A stretch of 64,000 bases of DNA from a virus, in IMG/VR virus record IMGVR_UViG_3300006919_000042, positions 1 through 64,000 of that record, one strand, 5' to 3'. Shown here piece after piece: positions 53,383 through 61,862 of this stretch. Under the pieces are notes generated by a model. It had not been told where the DNA came from. It saw only the letters and a program-made list of their open reading frames with translations, and ran no database searches. Positions within the stretch are counted from its first letter, which is position 1. Each line of letters begins with the position of its first letter. Position numbers and translations under genes: made by a program.

Positions 53383-53406
53383 GAGTGCATCCTATAAGAT
53401 GCACTC
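53383..53406 (+). promoter_or_regulatory. Perfect 9-bp hairpin in leader
   Basis: GAGTGCATC (53383-53391) and GATGCACTC (53398-53406) with loop CTATAA. There is no T tract. It lies between two genes, just ahead of ACATCGGAAATTATG; it may be an RNA processing or attenuation element. Confidence 0.6.
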
Positions 53407-53423
53407 ACAATACATCGGAAATT

Positions 53424-53786
53424 ATGAACAAAAAGATGATTTTAGTAAGATTCGCATTCGGTCCAAGTATCGAGGTGAATAAAGTGTTGGTAGAGCACAT
53501 GACACAGAGAGGAAGTATGACAGTACTTCCAGGAGTTGTAGTAACTGTTTTTGACACAGATAGTACAATTGCTCAGATTGATACAGATCTACGTGCAATC
53601 GACGTATTTTACACTTTAAGTGAAATGAATGATGAAACATTCAAAGGTAACGTTCCAGGATTGGATGAAGGACCAGATCAAATCGGTGCACCTGAGATGT
53701 CACTTGAAGATCAACTTGCAGCTGCAGTTGCAGAACAAGATTATGAGAAGGCTGCATTACTACAAAAGCAGATATCTGCGCAGTAA
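53424..53786 (+). CDS. Unknown 120-residue protein with UVR-like C-terminus
   Basis: The ATG at 53424 follows the conserved leader; an earlier in-frame ATG at 53337 lies inside the upstream gene. The C-terminus (LEDQLAAAVAEQDYEKAALL, QKQI) resembles a UVR/UvrB-UvrC interaction helix pair. The rest is alpha/beta with no motif. Confidence 0.55.
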   Translation: MNKKMILVRFAFGPSIEVNKVLVEHMTQRGSMTVLPGVVVTVFDTDSTIAQIDTDLRAIDVFYTLSEMNDETFKGNVPGLDEGPDQIGAPEMSLEDQLAAAVAEQDYEKAALLQKQISAQ

Positions 53787-53801
53787 TCAGTAAGTTAAGT
53801 A

Positions 53802-53830
53802 TAAAAGGCTCCACATTGGGGCCTTTTTTT
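53802..53830 (+). terminator. Terminator
   Basis: AAAAGGCTCC (53802-53811) / GGGGCCTTTT (53817-53826) with one wobble, then T tract to 53830. Confidence 0.88.
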
Positions 53831-53831
53831 T

Positions 53832-53861
53832 GTTGCAAGAAAGATATATAAAGTGTATCTT
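53832..53861 (+). promoter_or_regulatory. Promoter, TTGC/AGATATA/TATCTTT
   Basis: TTGC at 53832-53835, AGATATA, TATCTTT at 53855-53861. It starts 1 base after a terminator T tract and drives the deacetylase-like gene. Confidence 0.85.
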
Positions 53862-53892
53862 TATGTATTATTAACAGTTAAAATCGGAAATC

Positions 53893-55035
53893 ATGAGAAA
53901 ATCAGTTAAATTTTTATACAATCACAAGCAAGTTTGCGTTGAGAACATCGCAGATAGTAGTTTTAGTAAATCACCATTGAAGCCTATGCTTTATATGAAG
54001 GATGTTGTAGCACGTTTAGGTAAGTCAGGACTAATTGACATTATATCGAACTTCAAGCCATTCAGAACACGTGACTTTAAGAACGCACACACAGATGAGT
54101 ATGTCAACGATTTCTTCACAGGAGGTCCTAAAAGAGAGTCGAACAGTATTCCTTGGAGCAAGAAACTTGCCAATTCAGTTAAGTGGACAAACAGTAGTCT
54201 TTACAATGCAGTTGAACAATCATATTTAGATCCAAACAATCTTTATGTTAGTCCTACAAGTGGCTTTCATCATGCTGGACCAAACGGAGGTATGGGATTC
54301 TGTACATTTAGTGGTCAGGTGATTGCTAGTTTGAAGATGTACCGTAAATATGGTGTTAAAGGTGCTTATTTAGATTTAGATGGTCACTATGGTAACAGTA
54401 TCGGTGATTCAAGAGAATTTGTTCAAAACAAATATGGTTGGAACCTAGATGATATCATTCAAATGAACATCAACCCAAGAGGAACGGGATCTCAATATAT
54501 TGATGATTTCGTGATGAGCTTAGGTACATTAGCTAATAAGATCCGTCAAGGTGACGTTGATTATATCGTATGGTGTCATGGTGCTGATTCTCACAAGGAT
54601 GATGACTTAGGTAGCCAATTAACTACCAATGAGTGGAAGAGCGTTAGTTCAATATTCTATACTTGGTTAAACAAATTAGAGCTTGAACTTGGACGTAAGA
54701 TTCCTTTGACATTATCGTTATTTGGTGGGTACAGAAGAGATGATTATCAAAGTGTTATCAACTTACATCTTAGTGATTTGATGATAGGTATATCAGTATT
54801 GCTTGGGAAGTTCATGCCAATCGATGATTTAGAGATTAAAGATAAAGTCAGAGTAGTTGACACTACCATCTACATAGATGAAGGTGACTTAGCTGATATG
54901 ATTGATATCACAGGATTGAGTAGAAGCGTTTGTAAATCAGCTCTAGTGAATGCTAAAGGTGATTTCGAAGATGCATTCAAAGCTCTTGATGAAAACAAAG
55001 TTGAAGGCAAGCAAACAAAATTGGTGTTATTTTAG
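53893..55035 (+). CDS. Histone-deacetylase-fold amidohydrolase with UBA-like tail
   Basis: 380 residues. It shows the order of HDAC/acetylpolyamine amidohydrolase motifs: SGFHHAGPNGGMGFC (about 122-136) with the charge-relay His pair, AYLDLDGHYGNS (about 157-168) with zinc ligands Asp and His, WCHGADSHKDDDLG (about 226-239) with the third zinc ligand Asp, and FGGYRRDD (about 276-283) with the catalytic Tyr. Residues about 333-372 (ITGLSRSVCKSALVNAKGDF) resemble a UBA/EF-Ts-type helical domain. It would remove acetyl groups from lysine or polyamine; substrate unknown. It has a strong early promoter and the leader AAAATCGGAAATCATG. Confidence 0.8.
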   Translation: MRKSVKFLYNHKQVCVENIADSSFSKSPLKPMLYMKDVVARLGKSGLIDIISNFKPFRTRDFKNAHTDEYVNDFFTGGPKRESNSIPWSKKLANSVKWTNSSLYNAVEQSYLDPNNLYVSPTSGFHHAGPNGGMGFCTFSGQVIASLKMYRKYGVKGAYLDLDGHYGNSIGDSREFVQNKYGWNLDDIIQMNINPRGTGSQYIDDFVMSLGTLANKIRQGDVDYIVWCHGADSHKDDDLGSQLTTNEWKSVSSIFYTWLNKLELELGRKIPLTLSLFGGYRRDDYQSVINLHLSDLMIGISVLLGKFMPIDDLEIKDKVRVVDTTIYIDEGDLADMIDITGLSRSVCKSALVNAKGDFEDAFKALDENKVEGKQTKLVLF

Positions 55036-55040
55036 TAAAT

Positions 55041-55060
55041 TGCCGAAAATTAATTCGGCA
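55041..55060 (+). promoter_or_regulatory. Hairpin covering the start codon of the next gene
   Basis: TGCCGAA (55041-55047) and TTCGGCA (55054-55060) form a perfect 7-bp stem with loop AATTAA; its last base is the A of the ATG at 55060. The stem would hide the start and suggests translational control. Confidence 0.6.
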
Positions 55061-56790
55061 TGAATATTGACAACATACAAAAAGGAGATTACATTTTCAT
55101 TGATGGTCCGCTAGATAGTAAAGCTGTAGTAAACAGACTTGCCAATTTAGGGGACCTTCCGACGTTCATTGAGAGCGTCGATGTAATAAAGGCATTTGGA
55201 GATATGAATCAAGATGTCACAGATCTTGTATCAAAGGCTAGAAACATCGGAAATCTAGTTGCAGTTAAGCGTATGATGGTTAGTAAGAATGGCCGAGCAT
55301 ACATGAAGACTGTTTATGTCAAGAAAGAAGAGATTGAAGAAAGTCCGAAAACCAAACGATTCTTAGAGCAACATGAAGCTGAAATGGGATTGAGTGCTGG
55401 AGATAAGGTTACAGCTAAGTTCGTTGGATACAGCACTGGAACTAAATATGAATTTGAGCACTTCAAAGTAAAAACAATCACTGCAGATAAAGTGACGTTA
55501 GAATTCACTAAGCCATTTACAGCAAACAGAAACTACACATATTCAGTAGGAGCAGAAATAGTAGTACCAAGATCGAGTTCTCCTGATTGGAACCCAGACA
55601 CATCATTCGCTAAACCTAAAGTGGTGGCACCAACACCAGTTGTAGCTGATATGAAGGTAGTTGAGTCGATTGATGATATATCAGTAGGTGACGAAGTATT
55701 AGTTAAACAAAGAGGTGATGCACCAGATGTACCAGGAGAGATCCGCTACATACATCCTGCAGGTAATTTTATCGACATCAAAGTAGGCACCAAAGTATTG
55801 CGTAGAAAACTAGGTAGATTTTCAATTGGTAATATACCAACAGCACAGCCATTAACCATTGCTGGAATAAGTGATTTAACACAACATGGAATTGTTGTTA
55901 GTTTACCAGGTGTGCGAACCATTCCACGTATTGATAGAAATCGCGTTATAGGAACAGAAGATTATCAAGCAACAATTCGCGTTGACAGATTCGGCAATCC
56001 AAATGATAGAGGGAGAAGTAGAGCAACGGTTACTAGACAACGAAACACATACTATTCAAGAACAGATGCTGAGATGGCAGCACTACAAGGTTCACAGACC
56101 TCTGATGCACTTGATAAATTCAATGAAGCATTTCCAGGAATCAACCTAGAGCAATATGCAAACGAAACCAAAGCCGCTTTTAGAGCAGCTTATCCTGGTA
56201 TCAGTGATAGTTCAATTGGTGAGATTAAGATTGATATCAACAGAGACGGTGGGTTTGGATTAGCTATTGATAATAGCAAAATAAGAATGACGCGTAAGTT
56301 TAATGCTACAGCTAAGTCAGTATATCATTCATACTTCGTAGTTAAAGGTGGCACATCTGCACAAGGAAATGGAGTAGGTAAAGGTTTATTTAGAGCACTT
56401 TATAAACAATATAAGAATATGGGAATCAAGAAAATCTCAGTTAGTGCTAATATTAATGTTGGTGGTTATGCTTGGGGAAGATATGGTTTCACAGCAGGAA
56501 ATGCACAAGCAGAAAGGTATGTTCGATCATTTGAACAAAATGTTGGTCGTGAGAAAGCTGGATACACAATCACTCGAGAAGATGCTCAGACAGCAAGACG
56601 TGTTTATGAGGATTGGACCAATGCAAATGGATCTGATGCTAGATTTCCAATGAACTTACTGTGTTGTATAGGAACGAATAATAAAGCAGGGAAAGGAATA
56701 CTACTTAACACAAGTTGGAGTGGTGAATTAAACCTAACTAACACCAGACAGAGAACACACTTTGAGAATTACATAGGATTTAGTGGCTAG
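55060..56790 (+). CDS. Multi-domain protein with C-terminal GNAT acetyltransferase-like domain
   Basis: 576 residues. The region about 420-480 has GNAT features: VYHSYFVVKGGTSAQGNGVG (motif A with Q-x-x-G-x-G for acetyl-CoA), LFRALYKQYKNMGIKKI, then GGYAWGRYGF like the closing GNAT motif. The N-terminal 290 residues hold repeated beta domains, with KNGRAYMKTVYVKKEE akin to the G-K-x-W motif of proteins at 58-61 kb. It follows the deacetylase-like gene by 24 bases, so the two may form an acetylation/deacetylation pair. Alternatively it is a virion-associated enzyme. The domain call is good; its activity is inferred. Confidence 0.65.
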   Translation: MNIDNIQKGDYIFIDGPLDSKAVVNRLANLGDLPTFIESVDVIKAFGDMNQDVTDLVSKARNIGNLVAVKRMMVSKNGRAYMKTVYVKKEEIEESPKTKRFLEQHEAEMGLSAGDKVTAKFVGYSTGTKYEFEHFKVKTITADKVTLEFTKPFTANRNYTYSVGAEIVVPRSSSPDWNPDTSFAKPKVVAPTPVVADMKVVESIDDISVGDEVLVKQRGDAPDVPGEIRYIHPAGNFIDIKVGTKVLRRKLGRFSIGNIPTAQPLTIAGISDLTQHGIVVSLPGVRTIPRIDRNRVIGTEDYQATIRVDRFGNPNDRGRSRATVTRQRNTYYSRTDAEMAALQGSQTSDALDKFNEAFPGINLEQYANETKAAFRAAYPGISDSSIGEIKIDINRDGGFGLAIDNSKIRMTRKFNATAKSVYHSYFVVKGGTSAQGNGVGKGLFRALYKQYKNMGIKKISVSANINVGGYAWGRYGFTAGNAQAERYVRSFEQNVGREKAGYTITREDAQTARRVYEDWTNANGSDARFPMNLLCCIGTNNKAGKGILLNTSWSGELNLTNTRQRTHFENYIGFSG

Positions 56791-56813
56791 AAAGATATAA
56801 AAGATGTATCTTT
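56784..56813 (+). promoter_or_regulatory. Promoter, TGGC/AGATATA/TATCTTT
   Basis: TGGC at 56784, AAAGATATA, TATCTTT at 56807-56813, overlapping the end of the GNAT gene. Confidence 0.7.
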
Positions 56814-56837
56814 ATTGATTATAAATACAATACAATT

Positions 56838-57044
56838 ATGAATAACAATGAAGTTTCAGTTGAACTCGCTGGCGACAATGGGTTTACGATAGAGACACAA
56901 GCAGCAGAAAGCTACGCTGACTATGAGGCGTACTTAGAATTGAAGAAATTGCAGTTTTCCGATGAAGATGCAGCAGCCCATATGGGTATGACTGTAAAGA
57001 AATTAAACATCATTATAGAAGCATACGATCCAGGAACAGAATAA
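56838..57044 (+). CDS. Small acidic protein with HTH-like segment
   Basis: 68 residues. The C-terminal part (LQFSDEDAAAHMGMTVKKLN) resembles a helix-turn-helix. It has its own promoter; it might be a regulator of the late genes that follow. Confidence 0.5.
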   Translation: MNNNEVSVELAGDNGFTIETQAAESYADYEAYLELKKLQFSDEDAAAHMGMTVKKLNIIIEAYDPGTE

Positions 57045-57048
57045 TTAC

Positions 57049-57055
57049 TATCTTT
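57049..57055 (+). promoter_or_regulatory. Putative -7 box TATCTTT
   Basis: TATCTTTG at 57049-57056 fits the Bacteroidetes -7 element but there is no clear -33 TTG and no AGATATA, so it may be a different (late) promoter class. Confidence 0.4.
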
Positions 57056-57079
57056 GAGACAAAATTAAAATAGAAACAG

Positions 57080-57544
57080 ATGACAGACCAACAATTATTT
57101 TATCAGTTGATTCAATCAATATCTTCCGAGACTAGCGTTTCAGTCAACACAACAGAAGCAGAGCAGCTTTCAGTAGTAGCTCAATTTTTATCGAAGTTAA
57201 AACCACAAAAGACAATTGCAATGAACATAAGTCAAAGTGGTGGAGCAGTTGCTCCGGATATGATTATGGTACTCAACGAAACAGAATATCAAGTTACGTG
57301 GACCTATGTAGCGGTAGGCTCGTATGCCTTCGTATTACCAGGAGACCTAACAAGTAAGGCGTTGTGGATAGTTGGAGGAGGATATGAAAGTTCTCAATCT
57401 CAAATCACAGCATCAATAGTCTATTCTTCAAAAACCGACGAGACATCCTTTGGGGTATCGACGAGAGAGGGCGCTGGTTGGCCGTTAACGTCAGCAGAAG
57501 GTCTGTTAGACCTACTTTCTTGTAAGTTAGAAATCTACGAGTAG
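57080..57544 (+). CDS. Putative virion protein
   Basis: 154 residues, beta-rich with many Ser/Thr/Gly (MNISQSGGAVAPDMIMVLNE). It resembles small head-decoration or tail accessory proteins but no family is certain. Overlaps the next gene's GTG start by 1 base. Confidence 0.5.
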   Translation: MTDQQLFYQLIQSISSETSVSVNTTEAEQLSVVAQFLSKLKPQKTIAMNISQSGGAVAPDMIMVLNETEYQVTWTYVAVGSYAFVLPGDLTSKALWIVGGGYESSQSQITASIVYSSKTDETSFGVSTREGAGWPLTSAEGLLDLLSCKLEIYE

Positions 57545-58029
57545 TGGATTATAGTGAAAACAGTCGTAGGTATAAAGAGTACTTAAAACAAACATCACAC
57601 TTAATAGATAACAATAGAGAAACTACGTATTGGGGCAATATTCCAGTACGTAGTCGCTTTTTAAGACCACTACACTTAGCATATAAGAGTGGAATGCGAT
57701 TCGTTGATTTAGGATGCGGAGCAGGCAATGTATTGCGATTTGCACACAATATTGGCTATCAAGTTACAGGAGTGGAGATTGACGGTAAATTTATTGAATA
57801 TATTGATGATTTTGAGTGGTACATTACCAACATGGAAGACTTAGAGCCAGCGTTTTATAAAAGGTTTGATGTAATATACAGCTACTTACCAATTAAGGAG
57901 GGAAAGCAACAATATTTAGACAAGATAGTCACTCACATGAACGTCGGATCATTCATACTTACACCTGACACACACATTAAAGATAAAAGATTGATTAGAT
58001 TAGAGGAGTATTTTTACAAAAGGATCTAA
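57544..58029 (+). CDS. SAM-dependent methyltransferase-like protein
   Basis: 161 residues from a GTG start. Motif I is FVDLGCGAGN (about 53-62), followed by VTGVEIDGKFIEY (motif II acid) and FDVIYSYLPI (motif IV). No DNA methylase NPPY motif. Substrate unknown; it may act on a virion protein or small molecule. Its upstream residues are short for the family. Confidence 0.7.
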   Translation: MDYSENSRRYKEYLKQTSHLIDNNRETTYWGNIPVRSRFLRPLHLAYKSGMRFVDLGCGAGNVLRFAHNIGYQVTGVEIDGKFIEYIDDFEWYITNMEDLEPAFYKRFDVIYSYLPIKEGKQQYLDKIVTHMNVGSFILTPDTHIKDKRLIRLEEYFYKRI

Positions 58030-58058
58030 TTTACCACTGAACTCGTGGGGACTTTTTT

Positions 58059-58088
58059 TTGGGTCGCAATCCAATAATAAGTACCTTT
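58059..58088 (+). promoter_or_regulatory. Promoter, TTG-TACCTTT
   Basis: TTG at 58059-58061 and TACCTTT at 58082-58088, 23 bases apart; AGATATA is absent. It fits the plain Bacteroidetes promoter and may be a late promoter. It excludes the longer in-frame start at 58059. Confidence 0.55.
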
Positions 58089-58106
58089 AGACAAATTATC
58101 ACACAC

Positions 58107-59402
58107 ATGGACTTAGAACAACAAATCAGGAATCAAAGAGTAGAACGAGCAAATCAATTACGCAAATCAATGTCATCTGACATATCCAAAGGAGGGGCCT
58201 TAGGTCAGGAAGGTGAAGTAAGAACATACGCAAATGGGAAAAAGTATAAGAAAACGGGTAATAAGTGGGTTGAAGTGGGCTCTGATAAGAAGTCTAAGAA
58301 GCAAGATGAAAAGGGCGGTGAGAAGAATAAAGCGCAGGCTGGAGAATCTTCTGTAGATCGACACGAGACAGCTCAACTTACGCACATGAAATCATTAGTT
58401 GAGAGTGGAGATCATGCAAAAGCATATGAAATCTACCAATCACTATCTCCAGAAGCTCAGAACGCTGTGCCTCAAAATATTGTCAATGATATGGTTAAGG
58501 ATGGTCACTCTGAAAAGACTGATCCAGCTAAAGAGATATTTGAAGACAAAAAAGACGTAAAGAAGGAAGAGAAGCCTGCTGAAAAACCTACTGAGAAGAA
58601 AGAATCTCTCAAAGTAGGAGATACATTTGATATGTATGGAAGAGAAGCTAAAATTCTTTCAATTGATGGAGATAAAGCTACAATTCAATGGGGTAATGGA
58701 GATCCTATGACGCAAGATAAAGCAGGTTTAGAAAAAATGAAGAATGAAGGACCTGAGTTACAAAAAAAGATTGATGCGATAGATGAGAAGAATAAGCAAA
58801 AAGAGCAACAGAAAAAAGAAATACAAGCATCTGTAAAAAATGTAATAAAAGAAGCTCTTGGAGGCGATTTGAGATTAAGTTCAGTTTCAGAAAGAGGAGG
58901 AAGATATAGTCAAGGAAGCGTCACTCCAGAACAGAGAGCTAAGGTATTATCTGCGTTCAAGAATGCAGATAATTCAGTTAAAACAGATGCAAAAGGAACG
59001 TATGATGGAGATACTGGATATTTAGATTTTGGATCTCATACAGTACATTTAATAAATGCACGAAATAAACCAGAGGAGAGAATTGCATTTGAGATAAGGC
59101 CTAAGCGAGACGTTCAAATCAAAAAGGCTTGGGATACATTAGGTTTTACTAAAGCAGAAGACCTTAAAGGTGGTCTTGCAGACGGAATGTCATGTGGAGA
59201 TATAGCTAAGAAGCATGGTGTAACAAAAGAGGCTATTGAAGCGCAATTAGCAATGGGGATTAAAGTGGAAATGGAACACACCAACGATAAGAGTAAAGCA
59301 TCAGAGATTGCACACGATCACTTATTTGAAGATCCAAAATACTACACCAAACTCGCTAAGATGGAGAGTGTAAAGAAATCATTTAAAATACTAGGACTAT
59401 AA
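58107..59402 (+). CDS. Structural-type protein with N-terminal Y-x-NG-K-W motif (paralogue 1)
   Basis: 431 residues from the ATG at 58107. The N-terminus has a helix then RTYANGKKYKKTGNKWVEVG (about 48-67), a motif shared with the next two genes. A Lys/Glu-rich region follows, then a segment with NKPEERIAFEIRPKRDVQIK, and a helix-turn-helix-like GDIAKKHGVTKEAIEAQLAM. It could be a virion-internal or scaffold-type protein; family not recognised. Confidence 0.5.
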   Translation: MDLEQQIRNQRVERANQLRKSMSSDISKGGALGQEGEVRTYANGKKYKKTGNKWVEVGSDKKSKKQDEKGGEKNKAQAGESSVDRHETAQLTHMKSLVESGDHAKAYEIYQSLSPEAQNAVPQNIVNDMVKDGHSEKTDPAKEIFEDKKDVKKEEKPAEKPTEKKESLKVGDTFDMYGREAKILSIDGDKATIQWGNGDPMTQDKAGLEKMKNEGPELQKKIDAIDEKNKQKEQQKKEIQASVKNVIKEALGGDLRLSSVSERGGRYSQGSVTPEQRAKVLSAFKNADNSVKTDAKGTYDGDTGYLDFGSHTVHLINARNKPEERIAFEIRPKRDVQIKKAWDTLGFTKAEDLKGGLADGMSCGDIAKKHGVTKEAIEAQLAMGIKVEMEHTNDKSKASEIAHDHLFEDPKYYTKLAKMESVKKSFKILGL

Positions 59403-60598
59403 TGGACCAAATTAGAAAAGCGATATTACAACAACAGCTTGAAAGAGCTGAGAACATAGCTGAAACCTTCGAGAAGGGTCAGGCACTTCCTAATGGTACT
59501 ATACGTAGAAGACCTAATGGCAACTTCATCAAAACACCTGCAGGGTGGAAGTATCATTCAAGTTTGAGTGCTAATAGTTCAAATGCTGTTGAGAGTGCTA
59601 ATAATGCACAAGCAGTGAGAAATGCACCAGCACCACAACCACAATTGTTGGGGATAGTTGATAATCAAAAAGTTTATAATATGCCATCTAGTCCGGAAAA
59701 AGAGTCCGCTGAATATGTTGGATTAGTAGAAAGTCAGAGAGCATATAAAAGAATAGCAACTAAACCTTCAATGCCTAAAGTAGGCGCTAGTGTTAAAATC
59801 AGTCAGCAAGGAGCTAAGCTGATATCACTACAGCCATTTGAAGGAAAAACTCTTACAGTAGAAAAGATTGTTGATACCGGACTGATAAGTGAACCTCAAC
59901 AAGTTAAGGTGACTGATGGTAAGGGAAGTTCGATCATTGTTAGTGTAAAAGACCTTCAACCAGTAAAGGAGGCTACTAAAGCTGCATCAAAAGAAAAGAT
60001 TACTACATTCGCTAATATGAGTGATGAAGGCAAGAAGGAATTAACAAAAATTGTTACCGATCCAAGTTTAGAGAAATTAAGCTCTTGGAATGGTGACCGA
60101 AACAATAAGATAATAGAGATGGTCTCAGCTAAATTTAAGCTCGATCCATCAAGAGAAGCTAAAGAGCAGGTTGTTGCTTTATATAAAGAAAGAAGTGCTG
60201 TAAAGAAACTTGCAATAAGTGCAATTTTAGATAAGTATCGACCTAATCACGGTAAGCCTATAACTAAACAAGCTGTTAAAGAGGCTATGCAAATCGACCC
60301 AAAAACTGCTCAGACGTTGATGAATCATAAGCTCAGAGCGGCGAATTGGGAATCGAGTGGCAATCCATCAAGTCATCAAACAATCAAAGGAGACAAATTA
60401 ATAATCAGAATGCCAAGAGGATCTCGTGATTGGGATAGACCGAAAGGGAATGATAAGACTCAGATGAAAACAATTATGAGTGACTTAGGATTTAAGTTGT
60501 TGAAGGAAGATTTGACTGATCCGTATGAATGGCAAGATGATAAGGGAGGTTCGGGAACGTCGAGAGATGATCAATTCACATTCAAAATGCCTAAATAA
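59402..60598 (+). CDS. Structural-type protein with shared N-terminal motif (paralogue 2)
   Basis: 398 residues. Residues 1-50 (GQALPNGTIRRRPNGNFIKT, PAGWKYH) match the next gene's N-terminus closely. The rest is Lys-rich with a SH3-like stretch (VGASVKISQQGAKLISLQ). It overlaps both neighbours by 1 base (TAATG), consistent with coupled translation. Function unknown. Confidence 0.5.
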   Translation: MDQIRKAILQQQLERAENIAETFEKGQALPNGTIRRRPNGNFIKTPAGWKYHSSLSANSSNAVESANNAQAVRNAPAPQPQLLGIVDNQKVYNMPSSPEKESAEYVGLVESQRAYKRIATKPSMPKVGASVKISQQGAKLISLQPFEGKTLTVEKIVDTGLISEPQQVKVTDGKGSSIIVSVKDLQPVKEATKAASKEKITTFANMSDEGKKELTKIVTDPSLEKLSSWNGDRNNKIIEMVSAKFKLDPSREAKEQVVALYKERSAVKKLAISAILDKYRPNHGKPITKQAVKEAMQIDPKTAQTLMNHKLRAANWESSGNPSSHQTIKGDKLIIRMPRGSRDWDRPKGNDKTQMKTIMSDLGFKLLKEDLTDPYEWQDDKGGSGTSRDDQFTFKMPK

Positions 60599-61044
60599 TG
60601 GACGATATACAAAAAGCAAACCAAGCACAACGATTACAAGTACAAGAAAACGTAGAGACGATGTCTAAGGGCGAATCTCTACCCGTTGGCACAACTCGTA
60701 CTCATGGAGGTAGAACTTTCATTAAAACGCCAGGAGGATGGAAATATCATGGTAAAGGAGCTGCAAGTGTAAAGTCAGGTACTGATGCGAAAGCAGCTAG
60801 TACATCACATACATCTTCAGTTGAGAAAGTAAATGACATTACATTTGTGGTTGATATTAAAAGTCAATATGGAACAACTCGTCAAACATATTCAAACGTT
60901 CAAGAAGCGAATAGAGCTAAGAAGCAAGTTGATGATGCATTCAGATCAGGTAGCATCAAATCAACAGGTGATGTAGGTAAAGTACTTAACAGTAGTGGTA
61001 ATTCAGATAAAATATACGGCGATTTATACAAATTGAAATCATAA
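60598..61044 (+). CDS. Structural-type protein with shared N-terminal motif (paralogue 3), first part
   Basis: 148 residues. Residues 20-48 (GESLPVGTTRTHGGRTFIKT, PGGWKYH) repeat the motif of the preceding gene. The frame ends with TAA at 61042-61044 and continues open in the same frame afterwards, so this may be the first part of a longer protein split by an in-frame stop. Confidence 0.55.
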   Translation: MDDIQKANQAQRLQVQENVETMSKGESLPVGTTRTHGGRTFIKTPGGWKYHGKGAASVKSGTDAKAASTSHTSSVEKVNDITFVVDIKSQYGTTRQTYSNVQEANRAKKQVDDAFRSGSIKSTGDVGKVLNSSGNSDKIYGDLYKLKS

Positions 61045-61860
61045 GGAAAGATCACTCAACAAGAATGGGCTGGAATGAAGAATGACGTTGCTGCTGGAAA
61101 GAGTGAGAAGGTCAATAAGATGATTGCTGCGATTAACACTAAATCTAAGGGAGCTGGTCAAGGAAAGCATATAGGTGATATGACTCCAGCTGACAAACAG
61201 AAGTGGGCAGCTCAATTAGGAGTTGATACTAAAGGCAAAAGTGCATCTCAAATCAATAAACTACTTGTTGAAAAGAATGTCGACAGACAGATTGCTAATT
61301 TCAAAGCAAGTAAGAACGATAAGATGTTGGATGGATTATCTATGGCAGCGAGAATGAGAGGAGATAAAGATTCAGCAGCTCAATATCAAGCTAGAAAAAA
61401 CAGACCTGCAAGTGAACGTAGGCCAGTTGGTAAACGTGAACCAATGACATTCAGAGAGATACTTGCTGACCCTAAAGGGAAAGCGATATTTGAATCAATT
61501 GAAGAATATATTGTTGATCTACGAGATGACCCAACAAGAAAAGAGCATTTAGATGGTTTAAAAGATGCGGTACAAGAACTTGAAAGAGGTAGTGGTTACA
61601 AATACGACATCTCAGAGCAATTAGCAGCAGCTAAAGACAGTAAAACTAAAAGTAGGACTGAATTAGATAGAATCAGATCAGTCTCTCACAATCTATCTGC
61701 TGGAAATCATGCAAGTAGTGCCAATAACTTGACTAGAAAGATAAAGAACCTTCAAAGAGAAGATAAGACGAGACCATCAGGTCAGAAGAGAACACTTCAC
61801 ATTAAAGAATTACAAGCAAAGCTGAAAATTCAGACAGCACTTTATAACGAGAAGAAGTAG
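61045..61860 (+). CDS. Continuation of paralogue 3 after an in-frame stop
   Basis: The same frame resumes directly after the stop (GKITQQEWAGMKNDVAAG) and runs to 61860; the first ATG is at 61075 (261 residues). The C-terminal region is basic and helical (TRKIKNLQREDKTRPSGQKR). There is no promoter, leader or gap at the stop. It is either a real separate gene starting at 61075, a nonsense mutation, or a base-call error. Confidence 0.55.
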   Translation, partial: GKITQQEWAGMKNDVAAGKSEKVNKMIAAINTKSKGAGQGKHIGDMTPADKQKWAAQLGVDTKGKSASQINKLLVEKNVDRQIANFKASKNDKMLDGLSMAARMRGDKDSAAQYQARKNRPASERRPVGKREPMTFREILADPKGKAIFESIEEYIVDLRDDPTRKEHLDGLKDAVQELERGSGYKYDISEQLAAAKDSKTKSRTELDRIRSVSHNLSAGNHASSANNLTRKIKNLQREDKTRPSGQKRTLHIKELQAKLKIQTALYNEKK

Positions 61861-61862
61861 GT

